A stretch of DNA of 64,000 nucleotides. Origin: Deltaproteobacteria bacterium. GTDB taxonomy: Bacteria; Desulfobacterota; GWC2-55-46. Of the stretch, positions 20,249-29,677 are shown piece by piece. The stretch lies in assembly GCA_016234935.1 (NCBI GenBank), contig JACRNL010000015.1, positions 1 through 64,000 on the forward strand, in the 5' to 3' direction. The notes below the pieces were generated by a model. It was not told the DNA's origin. It worked only from the letters and a program-made list of their open reading frames with translations, and made no database searches. The position numbers and the translations under genes are program-made. How positions within the stretch are numbered: position 1 is the stretch's first letter; the number at the start of each line of letters is the position of its first letter.

Positions 20249-20456
20249 TAATAGGTTGCTGAAAAACCCAAAACTTGTTCAGGCCGACCCATCCTTCGGA
20301 TGGGTGCCCCGAAAAGTCCCAGATGCAAGGAGTCGAGGAGTGAGGAATGAGGCGTAGTTTTCTCTACGCCGTTCGTTCCGAGCGACGAAGCCTGCCCTCG
20401 CAGGCTTTAAGCGGGGGACGACGCCGCAGATGGGACTTTTTCAGCAGCCTGCTAAA
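20249..20456. mobile_element. MITE-like inverted-repeat element (family D), copy 1; contains nested module
   Basis: Ends taataggttgctgaaaaaccc ... gggactttttcagcagcctgcta; internal gtcgaggagtgaggaatgag/ctacgccgttcgttccgagcgacgaag shared with 56564-56741 and partly with 63732-63886. Confidence 0.75.
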
Positions 20457-21009
20457 GCTTCACAAACCCTTTTGACCTGATATGGTCTATTATCATGTCA
20501 GCCCCTGCCTCCGGCGTACACTGGCTTGTATCCACCCGTACCTCCGGGTTATGCGGCGGCTCATACGGGTCGTTTACTCCGGTGAACTGCTTAATCTCTC
20601 CGCTCCTTGCCTTGGCGTAAAGCCCCTTCACATCCCTTTTTTCACAGATATCCACCGAACAGTCCGCAAACACCTCTATGAAACTTCCAGGGCCGCCAAC
20701 GTGCTCTATCATCTTCCTGACCTCATTACGCACATTCCTGTAAGGGGAGATTGCCGCCACTATATTAGGGACGTTGTTTTTGGTGAGGAGCTGGGCTACC
20801 CAGCCGATCCTCCTTATGTTGGTGTCTCTATCCTCCCTCGTGAAGCCGAGACCTTTCGAGAGGTGCGTCCTTACCACGTCGCCGTCAAGCACTTCCACAT
20901 TTGTCACCCCTTCAGACTGGAGCCTATGATGCACGATATTTGAAAGGGTCGTCTTGCCGGCGCCGGAAAGACCAGTGAACCATATTGTGAAGCCGCGTTG
21001 CAAAGCCAT
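20452..21009 (-). CDS. cysC: Adenylylsulfate kinase
   Basis: FTIWFTGLSGAGKTTLSNIVHHRL; VEVLDGDVVRTHLSKGLGFTREDRDTNIRRIGWVA. Confidence 0.93.
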   Translation of the reverse strand: MALQRGFTIWFTGLSGAGKTTLSNIVHHRLQSEGVTNVEVLDGDVVRTHLSKGLGFTREDRDTNIRRIGWVAQLLTKNNVPNIVAAISPYRNVRNEVRKMIEHVGGPGSFIEVFADCSVDICEKRDVKGLYAKARSGEIKQFTGVNDPYEPPHNPEVRVDTSQCTPEAGADMIIDHIRSKGFVKL

Positions 21010-21020
21010 TGCGTTTCTCC

Positions 21021-22142
21021 TTAACTTTGTGTTTTGGGCATCTTCGCAAGACCCTTATACTGGCGATCATAATAATCCATATATTCGCCGGACATTATCC
21101 GCTCCCACCAAGAGCGGTTTTCAACGTACCAGTCAACGGTCTTCCTTATCCCGCTTTCGAAATTCTCCTCGGCCTTCCAGCCTGCGGCTGATTCTATCTT
21201 TTTGCAGTCTATCGCGTATCTTTTGTCATGGCCCGGCCGGTCTGTTACGTATTTTATAAGAGATGTGCGGCTTCCATCCAATGGATACTCCCCGGCAAAT
21301 CCCTTATCCGAAGCTGCCTTTTCGTCAATAATCGAACATATCAATTTTACTATGTCTATGTTCTTCCGCTCGCTCCTGCCGCCTATGTTGTAGGTTTCAC
21401 CCGGCCTGCCCTTTTCAAGCGCCGCGTCAATGGCCCTGCAGTGGTCCTCCACATGGAGCCAGTCGCGCACGTTTTGCCCGTCGCCGTATACAGGCAGGGG
21501 CTTTCCGGTAAGCGCGTTTATTATCATAAGCGGTATGAGTTTTTCAGGGAACTGATAAGGGCCGTAGTTGTTGGAGCAGTTCGTCGTGACGGCAGGCAGG
21601 CCGTATGTGTGGAAGTAGGCCCGCACCAGATGGTCGGAGGCCGCCTTGCTCGCCGAATACGGCGAATTCGGGCTGTAAGGCGTCTCTTCCGTGAAATAGC
21701 CGGTCGGCCCAAGAGAGCCGTATACCTCGTCCGTGGAGACGTGCAGAAATCTTTTGCCGGCGGCATCCGCAACGCCAGGCCAATGCCTTCTGGCGGCCTC
21801 AAGCATGGTGAAGGTGCCGTTAATATTCGTCTCTATAAAAGACCGTGGGCCGGATATGGAACGGTCAACGTGAGACTCGGCCGCGAAGTGAACGACGATA
21901 TCTATCTTTTCCTTCTGAAACAGGCTGTCCAATAGTTCGAAATCATTTATGTCGCCCTTTACGAATCTAAAACCTTCGCCATCTTTGATTCCCTTCAGGT
22001 TCTCAAGGTTCCCTGCGTATGTCAGCTTATCAAGGACTATCAGGCGGTCACCGGGGTGCGCGCCCTTCATATATATGACGAAGTTGCTCCCGATAAAACC
22101 CGCACCGCCTGTTATAAGTATCTTACGCACTGCCGCCTCCAT
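21021..22142 (-). CDS. rfbB: dTDP-glucose 4,6-dehydratase
   Basis: KILITGGAGFIGSNFVIYM; HVSTDEVYGSL; YSASKAASDHLVRAYFHTYGLP. Confidence 0.93.
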   Translation of the reverse strand: MEAAVRKILITGGAGFIGSNFVIYMKGAHPGDRLIVLDKLTYAGNLENLKGIKDGEGFRFVKGDINDFELLDSLFQKEKIDIVVHFAAESHVDRSISGPRSFIETNINGTFTMLEAARRHWPGVADAAGKRFLHVSTDEVYGSLGPTGYFTEETPYSPNSPYSASKAASDHLVRAYFHTYGLPAVTTNCSNNYGPYQFPEKLIPLMIINALTGKPLPVYGDGQNVRDWLHVEDHCRAIDAALEKGRPGETYNIGGRSERKNIDIVKLICSIIDEKAASDKGFAGEYPLDGSRTSLIKYVTDRPGHDKRYAIDCKKIESAAGWKAEENFESGIRKTVDWYVENRSWWERIMSGEYMDYYDRQYKGLAKMPKTQS

Positions 22143-22183
22143 GCCGCAAATAGCCGAAGCCTTTTTCACATGCCCGCCGGCCT

Positions 22184-22663
22184 TCAGTCAATCCTGTACG
22201 GCGAGTCCTTGTCTTCTTCATACCTGATTTCATCCACCGGATCCTTCTTGCCCTGTCCCTTAAAGAGCCTGTTAGGGCAGTTTATGACCAGCCCGTCCCT
22301 GTCACCGACGTTTTTATAGGCGTGCACGACGCCCTTTGGCACTATGACCACGGTCGGGGCCGACTCGCCCGCCACGAAGACCATCCTGTTAAGGTATGTG
22401 GCGGAGCCTTTGCGCGCGTCCCATAAAAAGAGCTTGAAGTCCGACGGGCCGGCGAAACAGAAGTAGTCGGCCTGGTCAACGTGCTCATGCGGTCCTCTGG
22501 CCACGCCCGGCTTCGTAAGGGAAAGATACGTCATCACGGGGATGTATTCCTGGTCTATCTCGTCATGACGATAAATCTCCATGAGCCAGCCGCGCGCGTC
22601 CGAGTATTTATTCAATTTCCGAACCATTACGCCTTCAATGCCGCCGTCCTTGAACATACGCAT
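22184..22663 (-). CDS. dTDP-4-dehydrorhamnose 3,5-epimerase-related cupin protein
   Basis: DARGWLMEIYRHDEI..YLSLTKPGVARGPHEHVDQADYFCFAGPSDFKLFLWDARKGSAT. Confidence 0.75.
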   Translation of the reverse strand: MRMFKDGGIEGVMVRKLNKYSDARGWLMEIYRHDEIDQEYIPVMTYLSLTKPGVARGPHEHVDQADYFCFAGPSDFKLFLWDARKGSATYLNRMVFVAGESAPTVVIVPKGVVHAYKNVGDRDGLVINCPNRLFKGQGKKDPVDEIRYEEDKDSPYRID

Positions 22664-23778
22664 CAGACCTCCACCACGGAATCGTCGCCTATCATCAACC
22701 TCAACGCCTCATGCTTGTGGTGGCATTTAATAACCTTGGCGTTCCTGCCGATGAGACTGTCCTCCAACCGGTTGATATGGCTTATCTCGGCCCCTGACAG
22801 GATGACGCAGTGCTCGATAATGGACTTCTTGATGCTGGTATCGGCCCCGATACTCGTAAACGGGCCGATGAAGCTGTCTTCTATGACCGCGCCGCTGCCT
22901 ATAACTATCGGCCCGCGGAGCGTAGAGTTTCTTACGACCGCCCCTTTTTCCACGGTAACGCGGCCTGTTACGGTGGAAGCCGCATCCACCAAACCGGCTA
23001 TATCCCTCTTGTACCATTCATCGAGCACAATGGTATTTGCGGCAAGAAGGTCGTCTTTTTTACCGGTATCAAGCCACCAGGTGTCGAGGATATGGCTGTG
23101 GACGGATTTGCCGGCGGATACGAGATGCTGAATAGCGTCGGTTATCTCAAGCTCGCCCCTTAAGGAAGGTTTTATTTTGGATATGGCCCTGTGTATCTCG
23201 TTTGAAAATACATAGACCCCGACAAGGGCAAGGTTGCTTTCAGGATTTTTGGGCTTTTCTTCAAGCTTCAATATCGCGCCCTTTTCATTGACAGTCGCCA
23301 CACCGAAGGCCGAGGGGTTGTCAACAGGATTAAGCAGTATCACCGCGTCCGCGTCAGTGTCGTTGAAGGTCTGGATGAACTTCTCGATGCCGCAGCCGAT
23401 AAGATTATCCCCCAGATACATCACGAACGGGTCATCCCCCAGAAACTCTCCGGCCACGACAACGGCATGGGCAAGCCCCTTGGGCTCATCCTGCTGTATG
23501 TAGGTTATGGAGACCCCTTGAAGGGGCTCAGCCCCCCATTTAGAGCCGTCACCGATTGTATTTCTTATCTCCCCGCCCGTCTCAGGGGAGATAATGACCC
23601 CTATTTCCCGTATACCGGCCTTTACGATGTTGTCTATTACATATGACAGTATCGGGCGGTTGGCTATCGGCACAAGCTGCTTGGCCCCTGTGTAGGTAAG
23701 CGGCCGGAGCCTCGTGCCCTTTCCGCCGCTGAGCACAAGCGCCTTCATCTTTTTTTTAGAATCTTTTTTGTTAGACAT
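22663..23778 (-). CDS. Glucose-1-phosphate thymidylyltransferase (long form)
   Basis: MKALVLSGGKGTRLRPLTYTGAKQLVPIANRPILSYVI; contains in-frame palindromic insertion (KWGAEPLQGVSITYI). Confidence 0.92.
   Translation of the reverse strand: MSNKKDSKKKMKALVLSGGKGTRLRPLTYTGAKQLVPIANRPILSYVIDNIVKAGIREIGVIISPETGGEIRNTIGDGSKWGAEPLQGVSITYIQQDEPKGLAHAVVVAGEFLGDDPFVMYLGDNLIGCGIEKFIQTFNDTDADAVILLNPVDNPSAFGVATVNEKGAILKLEEKPKNPESNLALVGVYVFSNEIHRAISKIKPSLRGELEITDAIQHLVSAGKSVHSHILDTWWLDTGKKDDLLAANTIVLDEWYKRDIAGLVDAASTVTGRVTVEKGAVVRNSTLRGPIVIGSGAVIEDSFIGPFTSIGADTSIKKSIIEHCVILSGAEISHINRLEDSLIGRNAKVIKCHHKHEALRLMIGDDSVVEV
23511..23537. repeat. Palindromic family-B repeat inside rmlA-like CDS
   Basis: agaccccttgaaggggctcagcccccc. 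Confidence 0.8.
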
Positions 23779-23896
23779 TTTCGCAGTCCTTGTCTAATTC
23801 ATAGTCCCTGCTTCTCTATATTATCTTAAAAAATTATTCACAAAATTCTTATGTTTATCACATTAAAACCAGCCAACCTGACCTGTCTCACTGCCC

Positions 23897-23919
23897 TATT
23901 GTTCATTAAGTGAACAATA
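23897..23919. promoter_or_regulatory. Perfect 9-bp inverted repeat, candidate operator
   Basis: TATTGTTCA-TTAAG-TGAACAATA in the divergent intergenic region. Confidence 0.5.
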
Positions 23920-24102
23920 ACATAGTCAAAAACTTCCGTCAAGGTTTTTTTGTTTATTTTTACTTACGCGGCCCGCTTTTTTCAGGCTGATGAATTCCTT
24001 GTATTTAAGCATCCCATATATTACATTATTTATTATGAAAATAGCACGAGATACAGGGGAAGAGACTCTGCCGGTGCCGGGTCTGCCTTATAATGGCTGT
24101 CC

Positions 24103-25155
24103 ATGAACGCGCAGAGATTGGTTTCCATAATTACCGCCACGTACAACCATGAACAATACATAGGCGAGTGCATCGAGAGTGTGCTTTCACAGACATATCC
24201 GTTCTGGGAAATGATCATTGTTGACGACGGCTCCACGGATAAGACCGCTGAAGTGGCGTTGGGATATAAAGACCGGCGCATCCAATATGTAAGGCAGGAG
24301 AATCATGGCATCTACAAACTCGCGGAGACGTACAACAAGGCGCTGCGGCTTGCAAAAGGGGAGTTGGTCGCCATACTTGAAGGGGACGATTACTGGCCCG
24401 CCAATAAACTGGATGTCCAGGTAAAGGACTTCGACAACCCTGACGTTGTTCTTTCATTCGGGAAGTTCCAGGTAATGCGGGACGGCAAGCCGCTTAAAAT
24501 ATTGCCGCCGGAAAGCCTGCCCGAAGAGGCGCGCGTAAACAGGCCCATAGGCCGCGGGGCCCTCTACATGATGGATCCGGATTACCTCATCTTTTGTTTT
24601 CCCGTGTCGGTCGTCATCCGCGCAAAAACCCTTGAACGCATCGGCGGTTTCCAGCAGCCGCCCTACCTGCCGGTGACCGACTACCCAACGTTCCTGCGGC
24701 TTATGTTCGAGGGGGAGGCGGCCTATCACAACGAGATACTTGGTTTCTGGCGCAGGCATCACCGATCATCTACAACGCAGTTGCTGCCGGTCATCCTTGA
24801 CGGCGTCCAGCGGCTCGTCATGCAGACTTTGGATGAAAAAGGTTCCTTTTTTACTCCTGAAGAAAAGGCGCGGACAGCAGCCTCATGGTCAATTATTCAG
24901 ATCAAACGGTGGGCCTTGCTCGGCAGATTATTCCTTGAGGACGGCCAGTGGGCAAATGCGCGCAGGTCTTTCCGGAACGCGCTGAAACTGCCGTGCGCCG
25001 TCCACTGGCGGCTGGCGCTTGGCGCGCTGACAGCGATAAGCTATCTGCATTTGAATGTCGAGCCGCTTGCGCGCTGCTTAGGGCTGCCCACTGTGCGTGA
25101 TTATATGGCTAAAGACGATCATATGATAAGCAAGGATATGATCAAAGGGTCTTAG
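24103..25155 (+). CDS. GT2-family glycosyltransferase
   Basis: LVSIITATYNHEQYIGECIESVLSQTYPFWEMIIVDDGSTDKT; LVAILEGDDYWP. Confidence 0.9.
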   Translation: MNAQRLVSIITATYNHEQYIGECIESVLSQTYPFWEMIIVDDGSTDKTAEVALGYKDRRIQYVRQENHGIYKLAETYNKALRLAKGELVAILEGDDYWPANKLDVQVKDFDNPDVVLSFGKFQVMRDGKPLKILPPESLPEEARVNRPIGRGALYMMDPDYLIFCFPVSVVIRAKTLERIGGFQQPPYLPVTDYPTFLRLMFEGEAAYHNEILGFWRRHHRSSTTQLLPVILDGVQRLVMQTLDEKGSFFTPEEKARTAASWSIIQIKRWALLGRLFLEDGQWANARRSFRNALKLPCAVHWRLALGALTAISYLHLNVEPLARCLGLPTVRDYMAKDDHMISKDMIKGS

Positions 25156-25182
25156 CCGGGGCGCGCAAGGGTCATAAAACAA

Positions 25183-25219
25183 AACGCCGCGGCCGGATGC
25201 AACATCCGGCCGCGGCGTT
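25183..25219. terminator. Perfect 17-bp hairpin between convergent genes
   Basis: AACGCCGCGGCCGGATG-CAA-CATCCGGCCGCGGCGTT. Confidence 0.65.
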
Positions 25220-25364
25220 CATTTTAAGCCCCCCACCCTGCCCTCCCCCGCAAGGGGGAGGAGAGAAGGAAGGGGTCATCAGCGCGCCCTTAGCGGATTC
25301 CTTTTCCATGTAGAGCCAGCCGCGGTTGAATGCCGGAAGCCAGCCGCGGGCGCGTTCTTTTTTA

Positions 25365-27524
25365 TCAGTTGGCGGCCATCGCCGGCCTGTCCATTTGAAC
25401 TATCCTGCCGCCCTTTTCCTTCATCGGTATCACCTTTCCGGCGGCGCTTCCGGCGCCTGAGGCGCCCGCCACCTTGAACATCTCCACCGTCCCCTTGAGG
25501 CCCGTTGCGAGCTGGGCTATCTCTTCGCTTGCGCGCGCTATCTGCTGGGCGCTCGAAGCGGTATCGGTTATGACGCCCGCCACCGTCTCGATGTCGTGGG
25601 TTATCTGCTCAGTCGCGGCGGACTGCTGTTCCGAGGCCGTCGTTATCTGCTGCATCATCGTGGTGACGACGTCTACCTTCGCGACGATCTCCTTCAATGA
25701 CTCGCCGGCGGCGCTTGCGAGCTTCACTCCGTTTTCAACCGCCTGCACCTCGTAACCGGTGGAGGTTATGGCCTTTTGCGTCTCATCCTGCATGGCCTTT
25801 ATCATGTCGCCTATCTCTTTAGTCGCCTTCATCGTCTTTTCCGCGAGCTTTCTTACCTCATCGGCCACGACCGCGAATCCCCTGCCCTGATCCCCCGCCC
25901 TTGCGGCCTCTATGGCGGCGTTAAGCGCAAGGAGGTTCGTCTGGTCGGCGATGTCGTCAATGACGTTGACTATGTTCCCGATATCCTTGGAGCGGCTGCC
26001 GAGCAGGGATATTATCTCTTTAGACTCCTTTGCCGTCGTCGCTATCCCGTTCATGCTCTCTATGGTCTCGGAAACTATCTTGCCGCCCTTGACGGCAACC
26101 CCGCTTGCCAGACGCGCGGCGTCAGCGGCCTCGGAGACGTTCCTGGCGACCTCTATAAGCGTGGCGCTCATCTCCTGAGAGGCGGTGGACACCTGCGCGG
26201 CCTTGCTGTCCTGCGACTGGCTGCCGCTTGCTATCTGCGTGGCCGAGGCCGAAAGCTCCTCGGAGGAAGACGCCAGCTGGGCAACCGACGCGTGTATATC
26301 CTGTATTATGTCGTTGAACTTATGCATCATCCCGTTGAAGGTGGAGGCCATCTGGCCGCTCTCGTCCTGGCTCTTCACCTCGATATGCAGGGTAAGGTCG
26401 CCGGTCTTTGCTATCTCCGTCATGGTTTTGTTGAGGTAGACCATCGGATTGATGACCTTGTTCTTTATCACCCACAGCGTGACAAGGCCCATCGCGACGA
26501 TGGCCGCCAGCACGCCGACCGCCGCCGACATATTCCACTTCGCGGAGCGCAGGCTCCCGGCCACCTTGGACTCGACCATCTGGCCGACGGCTCCGGAGAC
26601 GTCAACAACGGTGTCTATCGCCTCGCTGCTCTTTTCAATCCATTCACTGCCGGTCATGGGATAATCGCCGGTCGACATCGCCGCGTAGACGGCCTTCCTC
26701 GTGCTGCCGAAGCGCCCCATGAAGACCTCTTCCAATTTCGCAACCGTGCCAAGCACCTTCGGATCAACGCCGTTGCTGTCCTTAAGGCGCAGTATGGGCT
26801 TGAGGTTCATGTCAACGATAGCCCTGTACGTATTCAGATGTTCGACGGCGTCCATGTCCGCGGGCTTCTTCGAGGCGATGAGCCTTGCCACAAGCGCCCT
26901 TTCCCTGCCGGCGTATTCGCTGACGAGCCATATGGCGTTCTTCAATTCAATGTTCATGTGCAGGGCTTCCTGCAGGGTTTGCGTGCTTGCCGTGGAGGCA
27001 AAGGCCGCTATCCTTACCTCCGCATTCGCTTCTATGGATGAAGTGACGGCCTTGACCCATTCCTGCGAAGAATACGTCTTGACCGCGCTGTAAATGTTCG
27101 CGTCCACGGTCTTTCTCGCCGCCTCGAGCCCGGAAAACACCTCATGCGAGCGCTGCAGCGAACTTAAGAGTGCCTTGTTCGTCCCGTCCACTTTGGAAAG
27201 GTCCTCGGCAAGGGCGTATGCCTTTTTAAGGGCTTCGTCGCCCTTTGTTCTCAACTCCTGTATCATCTGCACCGTCTGGCCGTCCGCCGCGGCATTGGAT
27301 GAGAGCGCCATGTTCGTCACCCCGCGCTCCTTGGCCTCGCGTTTGGCGGCCTCAAGTATCTGGTCTGAAAGCTCGTTGGCGATCCCTACGCGAGAGACCT
27401 CCTTGCTGTCCCAGTAAGTGGTCATGACGATGTTAAGCGACAGGGCGGTCAAAACCACTAAAAGCAGACCGACCATGCCCATGAGAAAAGTCTTGATGCT
27501 TATCCGGTTCAGAAAATTATGCAT
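25365..27524 (-). CDS. Methyl-accepting chemotaxis protein (paralogue of 3646-5832)
   Basis: Same architecture and nearly identical signalling domain ([61 protein letters not shown]). Confidence 0.95.
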   Translation of the reverse strand: MHNFLNRISIKTFLMGMVGLLLVVLTALSLNIVMTTYWDSKEVSRVGIANELSDQILEAAKREAKERGVTNMALSSNAAADGQTVQMIQELRTKGDEALKKAYALAEDLSKVDGTNKALLSSLQRSHEVFSGLEAARKTVDANIYSAVKTYSSQEWVKAVTSSIEANAEVRIAAFASTASTQTLQEALHMNIELKNAIWLVSEYAGRERALVARLIASKKPADMDAVEHLNTYRAIVDMNLKPILRLKDSNGVDPKVLGTVAKLEEVFMGRFGSTRKAVYAAMSTGDYPMTGSEWIEKSSEAIDTVVDVSGAVGQMVESKVAGSLRSAKWNMSAAVGVLAAIVAMGLVTLWVIKNKVINPMVYLNKTMTEIAKTGDLTLHIEVKSQDESGQMASTFNGMMHKFNDIIQDIHASVAQLASSSEELSASATQIASGSQSQDSKAAQVSTASQEMSATLIEVARNVSEAADAARLASGVAVKGGKIVSETIESMNGIATTAKESKEIISLLGSRSKDIGNIVNVIDDIADQTNLLALNAAIEAARAGDQGRGFAVVADEVRKLAEKTMKATKEIGDMIKAMQDETQKAITSTGYEVQAVENGVKLASAAGESLKEIVAKVDVVTTMMQQITTASEQQSAATEQITHDIETVAGVITDTASSAQQIARASEEIAQLATGLKGTVEMFKVAGASGAGSAAGKVIPMKEKGGRIVQMDRPAMAAN

Positions 27525-27818
27525 GACGTCCCCCTTGCTATTTTATTACTGTTGTACGACTGTAGTTGCCCTGTTTATCTTAAAAGCAAGCGGCATGAAT
27601 CCGCCGCGCGTCTAAAAAATGATTTATGATATTTTACGCAATTGATATGTTTGCAATAACTTTGCCAATTATTGCGGTTTGAAAATAATTTCCGGCATTC
27701 GTTTTGCCGGTTGACGCAATTCTCTGTTTTATAATGTTTTTTGCGATGAGATACCTACAGGGAGCAAGGCCGCAATTGCCCTTGAGGCGCTGAGTAGAAT
27801 TATCGTAAAAAGAAAAAA

Positions 27819-27853
27819 GCGACAGGCATGTCATATTCTGACATGATTGTCGC
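27819..27853 (-). terminator. Strong hairpin followed (minus strand) by a T-rich tract
   Basis: GCGACA-GG-CATGTCA-TATTC-TGACATG-AT-TGTCGC; minus strand continues TTTTTTCTTTTTACG. Confidence 0.5.
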
Positions 27854-27962
27854 ATTTCAAATAAATATGCCTCAGCAGTCCCCTGAGATTAACAGATAAA
27901 AGAGCTGTTTGAAAACAGATGGCCGCATGCTAAACTCAAAGGCTTCGAGGGCGGGAGTTTTT

Positions 27963-29399
27963 ATGGGCAGGCAATTGAAAAAAAACGCGAGACAGGCCGC
28001 GTTTGACATTCTTGGCAGGGTATTTGGCGGCGGGGCATACGCCGACATAATACTTCAAAAGGAGCTTAACGGTTTGACCGTGAAGGACAGGCCCCTTGCC
28101 ACGGAGATAGTCTACGGCATCCTGCGCTGGCAGATCCGCATAGACTTCATCATAGACGCGTTTTCCTCGATAAAAACACGAAAGCTCGAACACGGGGTCT
28201 TGAACTCCATGCGCATCGGCGTGTATCAGCTTCTTTTCCTGTCAGGCGTGCCTTCTTCAGCCGCGGTGAATGAATCGGTCAATCTGATAAAGTCCGGCTC
28301 GAAGGGCGTCACGCCCTCGAAGGGTGCCGCGCCCGGCGCGAAAAAGGCGGGCTTTGTCAACGCCGTCCTGCGCAGGATAGACAGGGAGCGGGAGGCCATC
28401 GTCTTTCCTGACACGAAAACAGACCCGCAAAGGCATATCTCCGTCGTTTACTCCCACCCGGAGTGGATGATAAGGCGCTGGACAGCACGCTACGGGATAG
28501 ACGCCGCGGCCCGGCTTTGCAATGCAAACCAGACCCGCCCCGGCAAGACCGTCAGGGCCAACACCGTCATTATCTCAAGGGATAACCTGATAAAAGCCCT
28601 TGAGGAGGCCGGTTTCAAGGTTCTGAAGACCGTTTTCTCGCCCGACGGCATAGAAGTGACAGAGGCCCCAGCGTCAAAAACGCTCGATCCCGTTGACCCG
28701 CGCTTCTACATTCAAGACGAGGCGTCTCAGCTTATCGCGCGCCTTGTCTGTCCCGAACCCGGTGAAACAGTCCTTGACGCCTGCGCCGCGCCGGGCGGAA
28801 AGACCACGCACATGGCCGCGTTAATGGGAAACAGCGGCATGATATTGGCCATGGACAAATATCCCGGACGCGTTAAAAGCATAATTGAAGCGGCCGGAAG
28901 GCTACAGGCACACATAATAAGGCCGCTAGCAGCTGATGCCGGACGCCCCCTGCCGTTTTCTTCCTCCCCCCTCGCGGGGGTTGAACCCCTTCAAGTGGAG
29001 GGTAGGGTGGGGGTGCGTCTTTTTGACGCCATCCTCCTTGACGCGCCCTGCTCAGGCCTCGGCGTCCTCGGAAGGTCGCCGGACATAAAGATAAAACGTA
29101 AAGAGGCGGACATCGCCGCGCTCTCAAAAACGCAACAGGCCGTTATCGCGAACCTTTCTTCATACGTCAGAAAGGGAGGCCGCATGGTCTACTCTGTCTG
29201 CACCCTAGAGCCTGAAGAAACGGACGAAGTCATAAGCGCCTTTTTAAAGACCCACCCTGACTTCTCCCTTGAAAACGCCTCTATAATCCTGCCGCCTTCG
29301 TGCGCGCCGCTCGTTGATAAAGACGGTTTTTTAAGAACCATGCCGCACCTGCACAACATGGACGGTTTTTTCGCGGCGCGGCTGAAAAGGGGTGGGTAG
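27963..29399 (+). CDS. rsmB: 16S rRNA (cytosine-C5)-methyltransferase, NusB plus SAM domains
   Basis: ARQAAFDILGRVF; VLDACAAPGGKTTHMAAL; LLDAPCSGLGVLGRSPDIK; VYSVCTLEPEE; carries two repeat-derived insertions. Confidence 0.92.
   Translation: MGRQLKKNARQAAFDILGRVFGGGAYADIILQKELNGLTVKDRPLATEIVYGILRWQIRIDFIIDAFSSIKTRKLEHGVLNSMRIGVYQLLFLSGVPSSAAVNESVNLIKSGSKGVTPSKGAAPGAKKAGFVNAVLRRIDREREAIVFPDTKTDPQRHISVVYSHPEWMIRRWTARYGIDAAARLCNANQTRPGKTVRANTVIISRDNLIKALEEAGFKVLKTVFSPDGIEVTEAPASKTLDPVDPRFYIQDEASQLIARLVCPEPGETVLDACAAPGGKTTHMAALMGNSGMILAMDKYPGRVKSIIEAAGRLQAHIIRPLAADAGRPLPFSSSPLAGVEPLQVEGRVGVRLFDAILLDAPCSGLGVLGRSPDIKIKRKEADIAALSKTQQAVIANLSSYVRKGGRMVYSVCTLEPEETDEVISAFLKTHPDFSLENASIILPPSCAPLVDKDGFLRTMPHLHNMDGFFAARLKRGG
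28301..28340. repeat. Family-B palindromic repeat inside rsmB (insertion 1)
   Basis: gaagggcgtcacgccctcgaagggtgccgcgcccggcgcg, encoding KGVTPSKGAAPGA. Confidence 0.8.
28961..29020. repeat. Family B/C palindromic repeat inside rsmB (insertion 2)
   Basis: ttcctcccccctcgcgggggttgaaccccttcaagtggagggtagggtgggggtgcgtct, encoding SSPLAGVEPLQVEGRVGVRL; matches intergenic repeats at 33.9 and 37.1 kb. Confidence 0.85.
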
Positions 29400-29428
29400 G
29401 ATAGATGCCTTGCGTTCACGCGGCAATG

Positions 29429-29482
29429 CCTGCCCTCGCGTGTCCCCCGATAAAAACATTCGAGGGCAGGCTAAAGCGGGGG
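29429..29482. repeat. Family-A dispersed repeat
   Basis: cctgccctcgcgtgtcccccgataaaaacattcgagggcaggctaaagcggggg; near-identical copy at 35377-35430. Confidence 0.85.
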
Positions 29483-29677
29483 AGGCGGATGGATGGCAGG
29501 TTGTCTGCAAATGAAAGCGGTTGGCAAAGGCTCTGCCGGCGCTGCAGGACGCGGAGCGTGGGAATGATAACAATATATTATAAGGGTCATTCCCGAGGAC
29601 TTTTATCGGGCATCCGGTAGGGGCATCGAAGCATCCGGAGGGGCATCAAAGCATCTAATTTCGGCAAAACGACATAT

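Noticed and set aside
25776-27041. 421-aa plus-strand ORF
   Set aside because: Antisense shadow of the MCP gene; low-complexity His/Arg/Gly-rich translation, no recognisable family.
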